A DNA stretch of 64,000 nucleotides, taken from NCBI GenBank assembly GCA_022710975.1, contig JAKLGA010000008.1:124001-188000 (forward strand). Direction: 5' to 3'. The position numbers were made by a program, and so were the translations under genes. Below, piece by piece: positions 50,547 to 58,843 of the stretch (positions within the stretch are counted from its first letter, which is position 1; each line of letters begins with the position of its first letter). The notes below the pieces were generated by a model, which saw only the letters and a program-made list of their open reading frames with translations, made no database searches and was not told where the DNA came from. Source of the DNA: Myxococcota bacterium (lineage in GTDB: Bacteria; Myxococcota; B64-G9).

Positions 50547-51155
50547 ATGGGACAGGTCAACGCCCGACGCTTCCCCACCGTGGCCCGCTACCTCGACCTG
50601 CACTGCGGCCGGCTGGACCGTCACCCCGGGTGCCAGGTCAAGACGGGCCTGCTACGCGACGTGATCGAGGGCCACCCGCTCGAGCGTGTCGAGCGGGATC
50701 TCCCGGCCGAGGTGGTGGAGCTGCTGCGCTCGCCCCCCCCGGTCAACGTGTGGATGCCCGAGATGCTCATCGAGGCGGTGCTGCAAGCCTGCGCCGACGA
50801 GCACTTCGCCAGCCAGGCGGAGGCCGAGGAGTGGGCCTTCCGGCACGACCTGGAACGCTTCCGGGGCCCGCTCTATCGCCTGCTGATGGTGCTGGCCAGG
50901 CCCGAGAGCATGCTGCGGGCTGCCAGCAAGCGCTGGGAGGCCTTCCACCGCGGCAGCAGCCTGGAGGTGGAGGTGCAGCCCAACCGGGTGGTGGGCACCC
51001 TGCGCTTCCCGCCCTGGCTGTACATGCCCGAGGCCAGGATCAACCTGGCCGGCCCTTTCCGCGCCGCGCTGGTCGCGGCCGGGGCCGAGGACGCCAGGGT
51101 CCTGCTGATCGAGGCCGGCGAACTGGTGCAACGCTACGAGGCCACCTGGAGCTGA
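50547..51155 (+). CDS. DUF2378-like (TIGR02265-type) protein
   Basis: A 202-residue soluble protein. The length, the pattern LPAEVVELLRSPPPVNVWMP, the segment LARPESMLRAASKRWEAFHRG and the closing block on a beta sheet (VEVQPNRVVGTLRFPPW) resemble the myxobacteria-restricted DUF2378 / TIGR02265 family, whose function is unknown. It is a tentative family call by eye. It has its own promoter and lies 13 bases ahead of the TraB-like gene, so the two are co-transcribed. Confidence 0.6.
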   Translation: MGQVNARRFPTVARYLDLHCGRLDRHPGCQVKTGLLRDVIEGHPLERVERDLPAEVVELLRSPPPVNVWMPEMLIEAVLQACADEHFASQAEAEEWAFRHDLERFRGPLYRLLMVLARPESMLRAASKRWEAFHRGSSLEVEVQPNRVVGTLRFPPWLYMPEARINLAGPFRAALVAAGAEDARVLLIEAGELVQRYEATWS

Positions 51156-51168
51156 GCTCCTCCGCCCG

Positions 51169-51816
51169 ATGCCACCCCCAGACCACCAGCTCACGCTCGT
51201 CGGCACGGTCCACCTGGATCCGGACGGCCCGGCGCTGCTGACCCGGCTGCTCGAGGAGCTCGGCCCGGAGGCGGTCACGGTCGAGGTGAGCGAGTACGCC
51301 CTGGAGTTCCGGCGCACGCTGGGCCCGGAGCTGCTCGCCCGGCTCGACCCCTTCCGCCTGCCCGACGGCCGGCTGCCCAACGGCCTGGCCGCGGTGGCGG
51401 CCCAGCTCCTGCCGCCCTTCGAGCACAGCGCGGCCGCGGCCTACGCCGGGCGGACAGGGGCCGCGCTCGCAGCGGTGGGCGACGGCCAGCTCTCGCGCCG
51501 GCTGCTCTTCCGCCTGGAGCGAGAGCTCATGGTGACCGACAACCTGGTGAAGCTCGCCACGCGCGACGAGCCGCCGCTGCGGGAGCAGGTGCGCACCGAG
51601 TGGCAGCGCGCCCGCGGCCACCACCGGGCAGGGCCGCCGCTCGGCTCGGACGCCGTGGCCCGCCTGGCCGGCATGGACCGGGGGCTGGCCCGGCGCATCC
51701 GGGCGCAGGCTGGCGCGGGTCGGCTGGTGCACGTGGGGGGCTGGGAGCACCTCAGGGGGCTGGCGGAGATCCTGGCCGATCTCGGGCCCATCGTGCGGCT
51801 GCTGAGTCCGGATTGA
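51169..51816 (+). CDS. Short TraB/PrgY-like protein
   Basis: A 215-residue soluble protein. LTLVGTVHLDPDGP near the start resembles the GTxH motif, TVEVSEYALEFRR the acidic motif and VHVGGWEHLRGLAEIL the C-terminal His motif of the TraB/PrgY (TIKI) fold. No membrane segment is present, unlike PrgY. In related families this fold supports metal-dependent peptide hydrolysis, but activity here is unknown. ATG 51169 follows the preceding stop by 13 bases. The nearest ribosome binding site (GGAG) partly overlaps the end of the upstream gene. Confidence 0.55.
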   Translation: MPPPDHQLTLVGTVHLDPDGPALLTRLLEELGPEAVTVEVSEYALEFRRTLGPELLARLDPFRLPDGRLPNGLAAVAAQLLPPFEHSAAAAYAGRTGAALAAVGDGQLSRRLLFRLERELMVTDNLVKLATRDEPPLREQVRTEWQRARGHHRAGPPLGSDAVARLAGMDRGLARRIRAQAGAGRLVHVGGWEHLRGLAEILADLGPIVRLLSPD

Positions 51817-51890
51817 GCGCTTCGTGCGGCGTGCGGCGTGCGACGTGCGAGCGCCGCACGCAGCACGCAGTTCGCCGCACGATCTCAATC
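51811..51890. terminator. 80-base palindromic terminator shared by convergent genes
   Basis: GATTGAG at 51811-51817 mirrors CTCAATC at 51884-51890; inside, CGTGCGGCG (51823-51831) mirrors CGCCGCACG (51873-51881), and TGCGGCG (51832-51838) mirrors CGCCGCA (51852-51858). Each outer arm includes the GATTGA that ends one of the two converging genes (Asp-stop in both). Confidence 0.6.
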
Positions 51891-53915
51891 CATCTTCGGC
51901 AGCTCGAGGGTGAGCAGGGTGTCCTTCTGGGCCATGAAGCGGCCCAGGAAGGCGCGCAGTTTGGTGTAGGCCCCGAGATCGATCAGCCGCTCGTTCACCG
52001 ACAGCTTGCGCGGGATAAGCAGGCTCTTGCCGTCTTCGCTGAGGCCGTAGGAGGTCTGCAGGCCGACCGCGGTGCCCTTCTCGAGATCCCGGGTGCGGAA
52101 GCCCTTGGGCAGCGCCTGGAGCAGGAAGCCCGCCGGCAGCGCCACCTGGATGTCGTACTCGTCGAGCCGCTTGAACGGGAAGCGCAGCGGGTTCACCCGC
52201 GTCTCGGTGTCGGGCTGGGGGCAGATGCCCCAGGGGCAGCCGCCCAGGCCCAGGAAGGCGCCGGCCTTGGCCACCATCTTGTCGCGCAGCACCTCGGCGT
52301 AGCGCGGCGCGTGGAACACGAGGCTCAGGGTGAGCGGTGTGTCCGGGGTGTCCAGCCCGCCGAACTCGAAGGAGTCCAGCTCGGCCCCCTGGGCCGCCGC
52401 GTTCACCAGCGAGCGCACCACCTCCTCGCGCTCCTGGGGCTTCTGCGGCACCAGCAGGCGCCGGAAGGCGTAGGCCATCTGGCCGACGAGCTCCACCTTG
52501 GCGGTGACCTTGGCCTGGCCCTCCATGCCCAGCTCGCCGCGCACCTCGATCCTGCGCCGGTTGTCGGCGGGGTTGCTGACGGGTAGGTCCTTGAGGGCGG
52601 CCGTGCCGCCCTTGATCCACAGCGACTTGCGGCCCTCGAAGGACCAGGGCAGGACGCCGAAGGGACACAAGCGGCTGGTCGGATCGATGAGCGCGCCGTC
52701 GGGCAGCGACAGCAGCACGTGGGTGAACTGCTCCATGGAGGGGATCTCCTCCAGGGCCGGGGGATCGTCCTCGGTGGTGGTCAGCACCAGGCCGGGTTCC
52801 ACGCCCACCGACAGCATCATCACGTACATGAGGTTGGCCGCCTCCTCGGGGGTGGCGGTCTTCTCCTTGAGCAGCTTGTCGATGTCGACCGTCTCGACCT
52901 CCATCTCGCGCGGCACGCCCGTGAGCCGGCCATACTCCTGCACGTTCAGGTTGGCCTTGACCCAGTCGTGGATGGCCTTGGCCCGGGCGCGCGGGTCGCT
53001 CTGGCCGGCGATGGCCTGGTCCGCGAGCTCCTTGGCCTTGGCCGGCGGCCGGCCGTAGTGGCCGAACCACTTGGCGTACACCTCGCCCAGCTCCGACCAG
53101 GCGTAGCGCCGGCCGAACCACTGCACCCCCACGTAGGAGGCGAGATCCACCGCGGGCGGCATGCCCTCCTCCTCCTGGATGGCGGGCACATTCCGGGCGG
53201 TCCACACGTCGAAGATGGCCTGCTGGCTCACCCCCACGCGGCCCGACAGGCCGGTGGCCATGCCCTTCTCCTCGGTCGCCTGGATGTCGAGGTTGTGGCG
53301 GTTGACCAGCACGGGCTGGATCTCCACCCGGAAGGGCGGCCGGGCCATCATGAAGCGCGAGTACATCACCGGCGCGTCCACCTTGTTGAACAGCCAGGAG
53401 GTCTCGGGGCCGCGCTGGGTGTACTGGTAGCCGATCACGTCCCCGGCTTCCAGGCCGGGGAAGATGATGGCGGTCTCGAGGAGGTCGATGGGCTGGTTCG
53501 AGCTCGGCGCCGCGTCCTTGACCAGCACGGTCTTGATGAAGTCCGAGGGCTTGAGCTCCACGCGCTTGCCGTCCGGCTTCTGCACGTAGGCCTGGATGGC
53601 GATCAGCTCACCCATGTGGCGCAGCACCACGTTGCCGTAGCGGTAGCCCTCGGTGGCGGCCCGGTCGAGCAGCTTGAGCTTCACGTAGCGGGTGAAGGCG
53701 TAGAAACGGCCCCGGCTGGTGTCGATGTCCACCGGGTCGAAGTGCACCTGGCCGATGTCGTAGAAGTACACCGCGTGGGCGTTCTTGGTGAGCGCCTCCG
53801 GGACGGTGGCGGCCTCCACCTCGGGCGGGATGACCACCAGGTCCGCGGTCTCGGCGCAGCCGGCGAGCGCCGCCGCGGCCAGCAGGACGGTCCAGGGGTT
53901 GCGACGGGATGCCAT
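51885..53915 (-). CDS. DUF3857/transglutaminase-like lipoprotein, catalytic Cys lost
   Basis: A 676-residue lipoprotein (lipobox AALAGC). Residues about 40-245 are a DUF3857 domain, about 295-420 a transglutaminase-like core and the rest a beta-rich C-terminal domain. At the usual catalytic GDCxxxA position it reads TPEEAANLMYVMML, without Cys, while the His (FTHVLLSL) and Asp (ALIDPTS) positions remain. It is probably a non-catalytic scaffold. The neighbouring paralog has the full triad. AGGAGG precedes ATG 53915. Last gene of a three-gene operon. Function of the family is unknown. Confidence 0.8.
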   Translation of the reverse strand: MASRRNPWTVLLAAAALAGCAETADLVVIPPEVEAATVPEALTKNAHAVYFYDIGQVHFDPVDIDTSRGRFYAFTRYVKLKLLDRAATEGYRYGNVVLRHMGELIAIQAYVQKPDGKRVELKPSDFIKTVLVKDAAPSSNQPIDLLETAIIFPGLEAGDVIGYQYTQRGPETSWLFNKVDAPVMYSRFMMARPPFRVEIQPVLVNRHNLDIQATEEKGMATGLSGRVGVSQQAIFDVWTARNVPAIQEEEGMPPAVDLASYVGVQWFGRRYAWSELGEVYAKWFGHYGRPPAKAKELADQAIAGQSDPRARAKAIHDWVKANLNVQEYGRLTGVPREMEVETVDIDKLLKEKTATPEEAANLMYVMMLSVGVEPGLVLTTTEDDPPALEEIPSMEQFTHVLLSLPDGALIDPTSRLCPFGVLPWSFEGRKSLWIKGGTAALKDLPVSNPADNRRRIEVRGELGMEGQAKVTAKVELVGQMAYAFRRLLVPQKPQEREEVVRSLVNAAAQGAELDSFEFGGLDTPDTPLTLSLVFHAPRYAEVLRDKMVAKAGAFLGLGGCPWGICPQPDTETRVNPLRFPFKRLDEYDIQVALPAGFLLQALPKGFRTRDLEKGTAVGLQTSYGLSEDGKSLLIPRKLSVNERLIDLGAYTKLRAFLGRFMAQKDTLLTLELPKMD

Positions 53916-53924
53916 GGCTTCCTC

Positions 53925-55922
53925 CTAGCGGGCCGCGCCGACCTTGGCGCCCTTCTGCTTGGCCGGCTCGAACAGCACCACGAACTTGCTGGCGTCCTGG
54001 GCCTTGAGGAAGGCCTCGCGCGCGCTCAGGTACTTGTCGGCCGGGATGATCAGCATCTTGACCACCAGCTTGTACTCGGTCACCAGGCGGTCGTTCTCGA
54101 TCTGGCTCAGGCGCTCGAGCTTCAGGAACTCGCTGTCCAGCATGACGTTCCTGGGCAGGCCGGCCGGTTGCATGCCGGCCGGGATCTGCACCTCGAAGCG
54201 TGTCTCGTAGGTACGCAGAAAATCGAGATCCAGGGCGTAGCGCCGCTTGGGCAGGTTGAAGTAGCCAAAGGTGCCGATGCCCAGAGGCTGGCGCACTTCG
54301 AAGGTGAGCCCGGTCCCGCTGGATTGCATGGCCTTCGGGAGTGAGGCCTTGAGGCGCACACCCATGGGGAGCTCGTTGTCCTCCCGGCCGGAGATGGACT
54401 GCTCCAGCAGGCTGGCGCCGGGGTAGGTCTCGGACAGCATGCCCTCCAACCATTGTTTGACCTGGTCGGTGGTCATTTCGAAGGCGCCCGCCCGGAACCG
54501 GCCGGCGAAGTTGCCGGTGCTCCTCATGTCGAGCTCCAGGCTCATGGCCCCCTCGGCCGCCGGGGTGAACGAGACCTTCGTCTCGCTCACGTTCGCCTCG
54601 GGAGGTTGCACCGGGACCTTGTCCAGGAAGGGCGCGCCGGGCCGGGCCACCACCACGTCCACGCCCTGGTCCGCGTCCGGAATGGTGGCGTGATCGAAGG
54701 TTCGGGTCGTGGCGTCCATCCAGTACACCTTGCCGTCGGCCTCGACCCGGGCGATGGAGTGGTTGAACTGGAAAGGCCCCGGCAAGTCCAGGTCGACTGC
54801 GCCCCTCTCGGACCGGGTGCCGATGATGACCGGATCGGCCTTCAGCCCGACCGCCCGGCACAGCACCGAGATCAGACCGGCCACGGCCTTGCAGTCGCCG
54901 TACTTCTTGTCGCACACCACGTGGGCCGAGAGCGGGATCAAGCCCTGCAAGCCACGCGAGAGCGCCACGTAGCGAACGTTCTTGTTCAGGTACTGCCAGA
55001 CTGCTTTGAGCTTCTCCGTTTCGGTGGTGGCCTTCGCCGCGATCTCATCCGCGACCGCCTTGACGATCGGGGTGATCTCCTGTTGCTTGACCAGCATCTC
55101 CTGCCAGCAGGTGCCCAGGTCCTCCCAGGTCTTGATCTTGCGGCAGGTCGGGAACTCCCCATAGGCGGACAGGTTCTCGTTCACCACCATCAGCTTGGCC
55201 TGCACGTCATCCGGAGCGACCATGCCGGGTTCAGGAATGATCGGGGCCATCTCGCGGGCGGTCCAGGTGCGCCGCAGCCGGTTGCCGACCTTCTCCTCGG
55301 TGGGCTGGATGTCGGCGTTGGAGACCTTCCAGCGGTAAGGGTAGTCCGCCGGGGCGTCCACCGTGAAGGTCATCTCCAGGACCGGATCCAGATCCTGGAA
55401 GAACATGTATCCCACGATCATGATCTTGGTGGAGCGGATGCGCCACCTCTCCTCGAAGATCGAGCCCGGGGTTGCGCCTTTCACCGACCACACGAAGCAG
55501 CGCAAGTCTGAATCGGGCTGATTCCAGGTGGTGAAGGTGCGGTCGACCATCTCGTCCCTGGGGACCGGGATCACCTCGCCCTCGGGGGTGATGGTGCGGG
55601 CCTCCAGCAGCTCGATCTTGTCAAAGGTCTCGTTGTAGCACACGTGGCGCTGGGTCTTGCAGTTGGGGGCCTCGGGCCCGCAGTCGAGGGCCTTGCGGTC
55701 CAGGATCTTGATACGCCGAAAACCTTCCTGGACCAAGGACTCGCCTTGGTCGTCCACCGTGCTCACGGCGCGGTCCTCGAGCACCACGGCCACCGCGCCC
55801 TCGAAGCGGGTCGGGGTCACGCTCTGGTACTGCTCGATGACCGCCTTGCCGCTCGTCGCGCACCCGGCCACGAGCCCGCCCAGGACCGCCACGCCCACCG
55901 CGACCCGGATCATCCTCGCCAT
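53925..55922 (-). CDS. DUF3857/transglutaminase-like lipoprotein, intact triad
   Basis: A 665-residue lipoprotein (lipobox LVAGC). It has the same architecture as its neighbour: DUF3857 (about 40-240), transglutaminase-like core (about 285-430), beta-rich C-terminal domain. The catalytic Cys is in KKYGDCKAVAGLISVLCRAVGL (in part), the His in FNHSIARV, and the Asp in YWMDATT, so it could be a cysteine protease or acyl transferase. Ten bases separate its stop from the next start, so they are co-transcribed. Six extra Cys in the N-terminal domain suggest disulfides. Confidence 0.82.
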   Translation of the reverse strand: MARMIRVAVGVAVLGGLVAGCATSGKAVIEQYQSVTPTRFEGAVAVVLEDRAVSTVDDQGESLVQEGFRRIKILDRKALDCGPEAPNCKTQRHVCYNETFDKIELLEARTITPEGEVIPVPRDEMVDRTFTTWNQPDSDLRCFVWSVKGATPGSIFEERWRIRSTKIMIVGYMFFQDLDPVLEMTFTVDAPADYPYRWKVSNADIQPTEEKVGNRLRRTWTAREMAPIIPEPGMVAPDDVQAKLMVVNENLSAYGEFPTCRKIKTWEDLGTCWQEMLVKQQEITPIVKAVADEIAAKATTETEKLKAVWQYLNKNVRYVALSRGLQGLIPLSAHVVCDKKYGDCKAVAGLISVLCRAVGLKADPVIIGTRSERGAVDLDLPGPFQFNHSIARVEADGKVYWMDATTRTFDHATIPDADQGVDVVVARPGAPFLDKVPVQPPEANVSETKVSFTPAAEGAMSLELDMRSTGNFAGRFRAGAFEMTTDQVKQWLEGMLSETYPGASLLEQSISGREDNELPMGVRLKASLPKAMQSSGTGLTFEVRQPLGIGTFGYFNLPKRRYALDLDFLRTYETRFEVQIPAGMQPAGLPRNVMLDSEFLKLERLSQIENDRLVTEYKLVVKMLIIPADKYLSAREAFLKAQDASKFVVLFEPAKQKGAKVGAAR

Positions 55923-55941
55923 CGCAGGCCTCCTCGGAAAC

Positions 55942-56619
55942 TCAGGGCTGGGCCTTCTCGGCCTTGTGCCCCTGCATCTGGTCGTTGAGCAGCAGGTTGC
56001 CCACGATCTTCGCGCTGCCCTGCTTGAGCTCGCCCTTCTTGAACCGGTCCGGCACCTCGTACCTGAACTGGTCGCCCTCGATCGCGCACTTCACCTCCAC
56101 CGGGGCCTCCCAGCCGCCGAACATCTGCTTCGCGTGGAACTTGCAGGCCCCGCCCTGGAAGGCCACCAGGCCGTCGTCGCGCAGCATCAGGCGCTCGCCC
56201 GCCTTGACCCCGGCCACGCCCAGGCCGATGTAAACCGCCTCGCCGTCCCGGGCGTAGGCGAAGTACTCGCGCGAGGTGCCCCCGCCCTCCTGCTGCACGA
56301 AGGCCAGCTCGCCTGGCATGGTCACCTCGATCTGGCCCTCCTTCTTCTTGTCTCCGGCCTGGATGGTGAGCTTTTCGCCCTGGATGGTCCACAGGCTGGG
56401 CTCGCTGGCGAAGGCGCTGTCCTTCACCTTCCAGGCCCCCTGCAGGGCCTTGACCTCGGCCGCGGGGTCGAAGGCGCCGAACAGGCTGTCGCCGCCGCCA
56501 GCGCCGCCCCCGGCGCCACCGCCCGGGGCCGCCGGTCCGCCCTCGCCCTGCTTGCAGCCCAGCATCGAGAGCGCCGCGAACAGACCGAGCCACAGCACGA
56601 GACGGTCGAAGGTAAGCAT
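55942..56619 (-). CDS. Small lipoprotein, first gene of the DUF3857 operon
   Basis: A 225-residue lipoprotein: signal peptide and lipobox (LSMLGC), a Gly/Ala-rich tether (about 25-42) and a beta-rich body with FDPAAEVKALQGAWKVKDS and repeated short strands. I do not recognise a family; the lipocalin-like LQGxWK start is weak evidence of a small ligand-binding barrel. ATG 56619 has AGGAGG six bases upstream; ATG 56634 has none. It is followed, after 19 bases, by the two transglutaminase-like genes. Confidence 0.7.
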   Translation of the reverse strand: MLTFDRLVLWLGLFAALSMLGCKQGEGGPAAPGGGAGGGAGGGDSLFGAFDPAAEVKALQGAWKVKDSAFASEPSLWTIQGEKLTIQAGDKKKEGQIEVTMPGELAFVQQEGGGTSREYFAYARDGEAVYIGLGVAGVKAGERLMLRDDGLVAFQGGACKFHAKQMFGGWEAPVEVKCAIEGDQFRYEVPDRFKKGELKQGSAKIVGNLLLNDQMQGHKAEKAQP

Positions 56620-56643
56620 GTTCACCCTCCTCATGGGCGAAGG

Positions 56644-56672
56644 ATGATAGCCCCCCCAACGCGTGGATTCAA
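56644..56672 (-). promoter_or_regulatory. Promoter of the small lipoprotein / DUF3857 operon
   Basis: On the minus strand TTGAAT (56667-56672), a 17-base spacer and TATCAT (56644-56649), five of six -10 matches. Confidence 0.65.
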
Positions 56673-56680
56673 GACAGGGA

Positions 56681-58135
56681 TCAGCGCCGTCCGGAGCGGC
56701 GCCGCGGGGGACCGCCACGCCGGCCGCCGCCGCCCCGGCCCCCGCCGCCGCCTCCCCCGCCCCCTTCCGCGCGGCGCTGGGGCTGGTTGGCTGCGGCGCG
56801 GTGCTCGTCGTGCAGCATGTCCGCGTGGCGCTTGAGCAAGTAGGCGACGACCTGCACGGCCTGGCTGTGCGCCAGCACGGCCCGGGCGGCCTCGAGGTGG
56901 CCATCGCAGATGGCCGACTCGGCGGCCTGGATGAGATCGTCGAGCAGGGCGGCGGAGCGCTCCGCGATCATCTGGCTGGCCTCCGGGAAGTGCCGCTCCT
57001 CGAAGCGGATGTTGAAGCGTTTCTCCAGCGTGCCGAGCGTGCGCACGTGCCGCCCGGTGACCAGGCTGACCGCCGTGCCCCGGCGGCCCACCCGGCCGGT
57101 GCGGCCGACCCGGTGCAGGTAGACCGGGGCCTCGTCCGGCAGGCTGTAGTTGATGACGTGCGACAGGTTGCTGATGTCGATGCCCCGCGCGGCGATGTCG
57201 GTGGCCACCAGGTAGCGGAGCTGCCCGGCGCGGATGGCGGCCATGACCCGCTCGCGCTCGGACTGGGGCAGCTCGCCCGAGAGCATCTCGGCCTGCATGC
57301 CCTCGCGGGCCATGAGGGTCGCCACCAGGGAGCAGTCCGAGCGGGTGTTCACGAACACGATGGCCGAGGAGGGCTTCTCCGCCCGGAGCGCGTGCAGCAG
57401 GTAGTGGTGCTTGGGCAGATCCTCGCCCACCCGGTAGTAGACGTTGTCGATCTCGTCCACCGACAGGCTGTCGGCCGACAGGTCGAGGCGCACCACCTCC
57501 GGGGCGTAGCGCTTGATCAGCCCCTCGGTCAGCTCGTTCAGGCTGGCCGACAGGATCACCACCTGGCGCCGGGCCTTGCAGGCGTCCAGCAGCCGGGTGA
57601 CGTCCTCGAAGAAGCCCATGGAGAGCATCTCGTCGGCCTCGTCCAGCACCACCACCTCGACCCCGGCCAGCTTGAGCGCGCCCTGCTCGAGCAGATCGAG
57701 CAGGCGCCCCGGCGTGCCCACGGCCGCGTGGCAGCCCTCGGCCAGCGCGCGGCGCTGCTCGCCCACGGGCGCGCCGCCCACCATCGGCACCACCCGCACG
57801 CCCCGGTGCCGGCCGATGGCCGAGAGCTCGCCGGCGATCTGGTTGGCCAGCTCGCGGGTCGGGGCCAGCGCCAGCAGGCGGGGGGTGCGCCCCTCGAGCG
57901 CCATGCGCTCGAGCAGCGGGATGCCGAAGGCGGCCGTCTTGCCCGTGCCGGTCCGCGAGCGGATGGCCAGGTTGCGGCCCGCGCGCAGCGGTTCGAGCGA
58001 GGCGAGCTGGACCTCGAGCAGCTCCTGGTAGCCCATGTCCCGTAGGGCCGCGGCGATCTCCGGCCTGAGGCCAGCGCGGTCGAAGGCGTCGGGGCGGTCG
58101 GGAGCGATTCCGGGGACGGTTTGCGTGTCAGGCAT
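56681..58135 (-). CDS. DEAD-box RNA helicase with Arg/Gly-rich tail
   Basis: A 484-residue ATP-dependent RNA helicase of the RhlE/CsdA type. Visible motifs: Q-motif region (YQELLEVQLASL), SRTGTGKT (I), PTRELA (Ia), GTPGR (Ib), VLDEADEML (II), SAS in place of SAT (III), VFVNTR (IV), TDIAARGID (V) and HRVGRTGRVGR (VI). The last 30 residues are Gly- and Arg-rich (GGGRGGGGRRGG), an unstructured RNA-binding tail. ATG 58135 follows GAGAGG. It is the second gene of an operon with the gene upstream at 58655. Confidence 0.95.
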   Translation of the reverse strand: MPDTQTVPGIAPDRPDAFDRAGLRPEIAAALRDMGYQELLEVQLASLEPLRAGRNLAIRSRTGTGKTAAFGIPLLERMALEGRTPRLLALAPTRELANQIAGELSAIGRHRGVRVVPMVGGAPVGEQRRALAEGCHAAVGTPGRLLDLLEQGALKLAGVEVVVLDEADEMLSMGFFEDVTRLLDACKARRQVVILSASLNELTEGLIKRYAPEVVRLDLSADSLSVDEIDNVYYRVGEDLPKHHYLLHALRAEKPSSAIVFVNTRSDCSLVATLMAREGMQAEMLSGELPQSERERVMAAIRAGQLRYLVATDIAARGIDISNLSHVINYSLPDEAPVYLHRVGRTGRVGRRGTAVSLVTGRHVRTLGTLEKRFNIRFEERHFPEASQMIAERSAALLDDLIQAAESAICDGHLEAARAVLAHSQAVQVVAYLLKRHADMLHDEHRAAANQPQRRAEGGGGGGGGGRGGGGRRGGPPRRRSGRR

Positions 58136-58148
58136 CGAACCTCTCAGG

Positions 58149-58655
58149 TCAAGCCATGTGGAAGCTGCGCATGAAGTCGAGCGCCACTTTGAGCTCGAAG
58201 TAGACCACGGACTCGGAGACCACCTGGCCGCTGGCCAGGTCGGTCACGGTGCCGTAGCAGGTGGTGTGGGTGCGGTGCAGGTTCCAGGGCCGGATGTCGC
58301 GCTTCTCGCCCACGTAGCGGTAGGCCCGACCGTCCGCGTCCTTGAAGTCGAAGGTGTAACGGATCTTGCCTTCCTGGAAGTAGCGCAGGTCGAGCGTGCC
58401 CTGGCAGGCGGCCCCGTCCACCAGCCCGCCCACGTGCACCGTGCCCTCGAGCCAGTTGGACATGAACTCCTGGCCGAACGGGTTGAGCCACGGCACCAGG
58501 TGCCGCGCGCCCCAGCGCACCCGGAACTCGAAGGGGTGCTCGCCCTCGGCGCCGGCGCCCGGCGCGAAGCGATGCGTGCCCCGCATGATCTCCTCGGCCT
58601 CGAAGCCGAGGCGGCGCTGCTCCAGCATCTTCTTGAAGTCGCTCCAGCGGTCCAC
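58149..58655 (-). CDS. Unrecognised 168-residue protein, coupled to the helicase gene
   Basis: A soluble 168-residue protein without signal peptide. Its sequence is beta-rich with aromatic and Arg residues (LDLRYFQEGKIRYTFDFKD, VSESVVYFELKVALDFM) and a HTTCYGTV turn; I see no catalytic motif. The fold may be a small beta barrel or START-like domain, but that is a guess. GTG 58655 follows GGAGG. It lies 13 bases ahead of the helicase gene under a shared promoter. Confidence 0.6.
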   Translation of the reverse strand: MDRWSDFKKMLEQRRLGFEAEEIMRGTHRFAPGAGAEGEHPFEFRVRWGARHLVPWLNPFGQEFMSNWLEGTVHVGGLVDGAACQGTLDLRYFQEGKIRYTFDFKDADGRAYRYVGEKRDIRPWNLHRTHTTCYGTVTDLASGQVVSESVVYFELKVALDFMRSFHMA

Positions 58656-58693
58656 GGGTACCTCCTGGGGTGGCGCACCGCGTCACCGGCAGG

Positions 58694-58721
58694 ATTCTAC
58701 TCACAGCGGAGAAGATGGCAA
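58694..58721 (-). promoter_or_regulatory. Promoter of the helicase operon
   Basis: On the minus strand TTGCCA (58716-58721), a 16-base spacer and TAGAAT (58694-58699), five of six in each box. Start of transcription near 58687. Confidence 0.6.
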
Positions 58722-58773
58722 GAGGTTCCGTCCCGGGCGCAAGCAACCGCTCGCCCGGGAACCGGGAAATCCG

Positions 58774-58802
58774 TTGACTAAACCACCCGGCTGGGATACT
58801 TC
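58774..58802 (+). promoter_or_regulatory. Promoter of the TPR gene
   Basis: TTGACT (58774-58779), a 17-base spacer and TACTTC (58797-58802). Leader of about 35 bases. A second TTGACG at 58810-58815 has no matching -10. Confidence 0.5.
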
Positions 58803-58843
58803 CTTTCTCTTGACGGCGTCTGCATGGAGTGTGCGGAGAGCGG

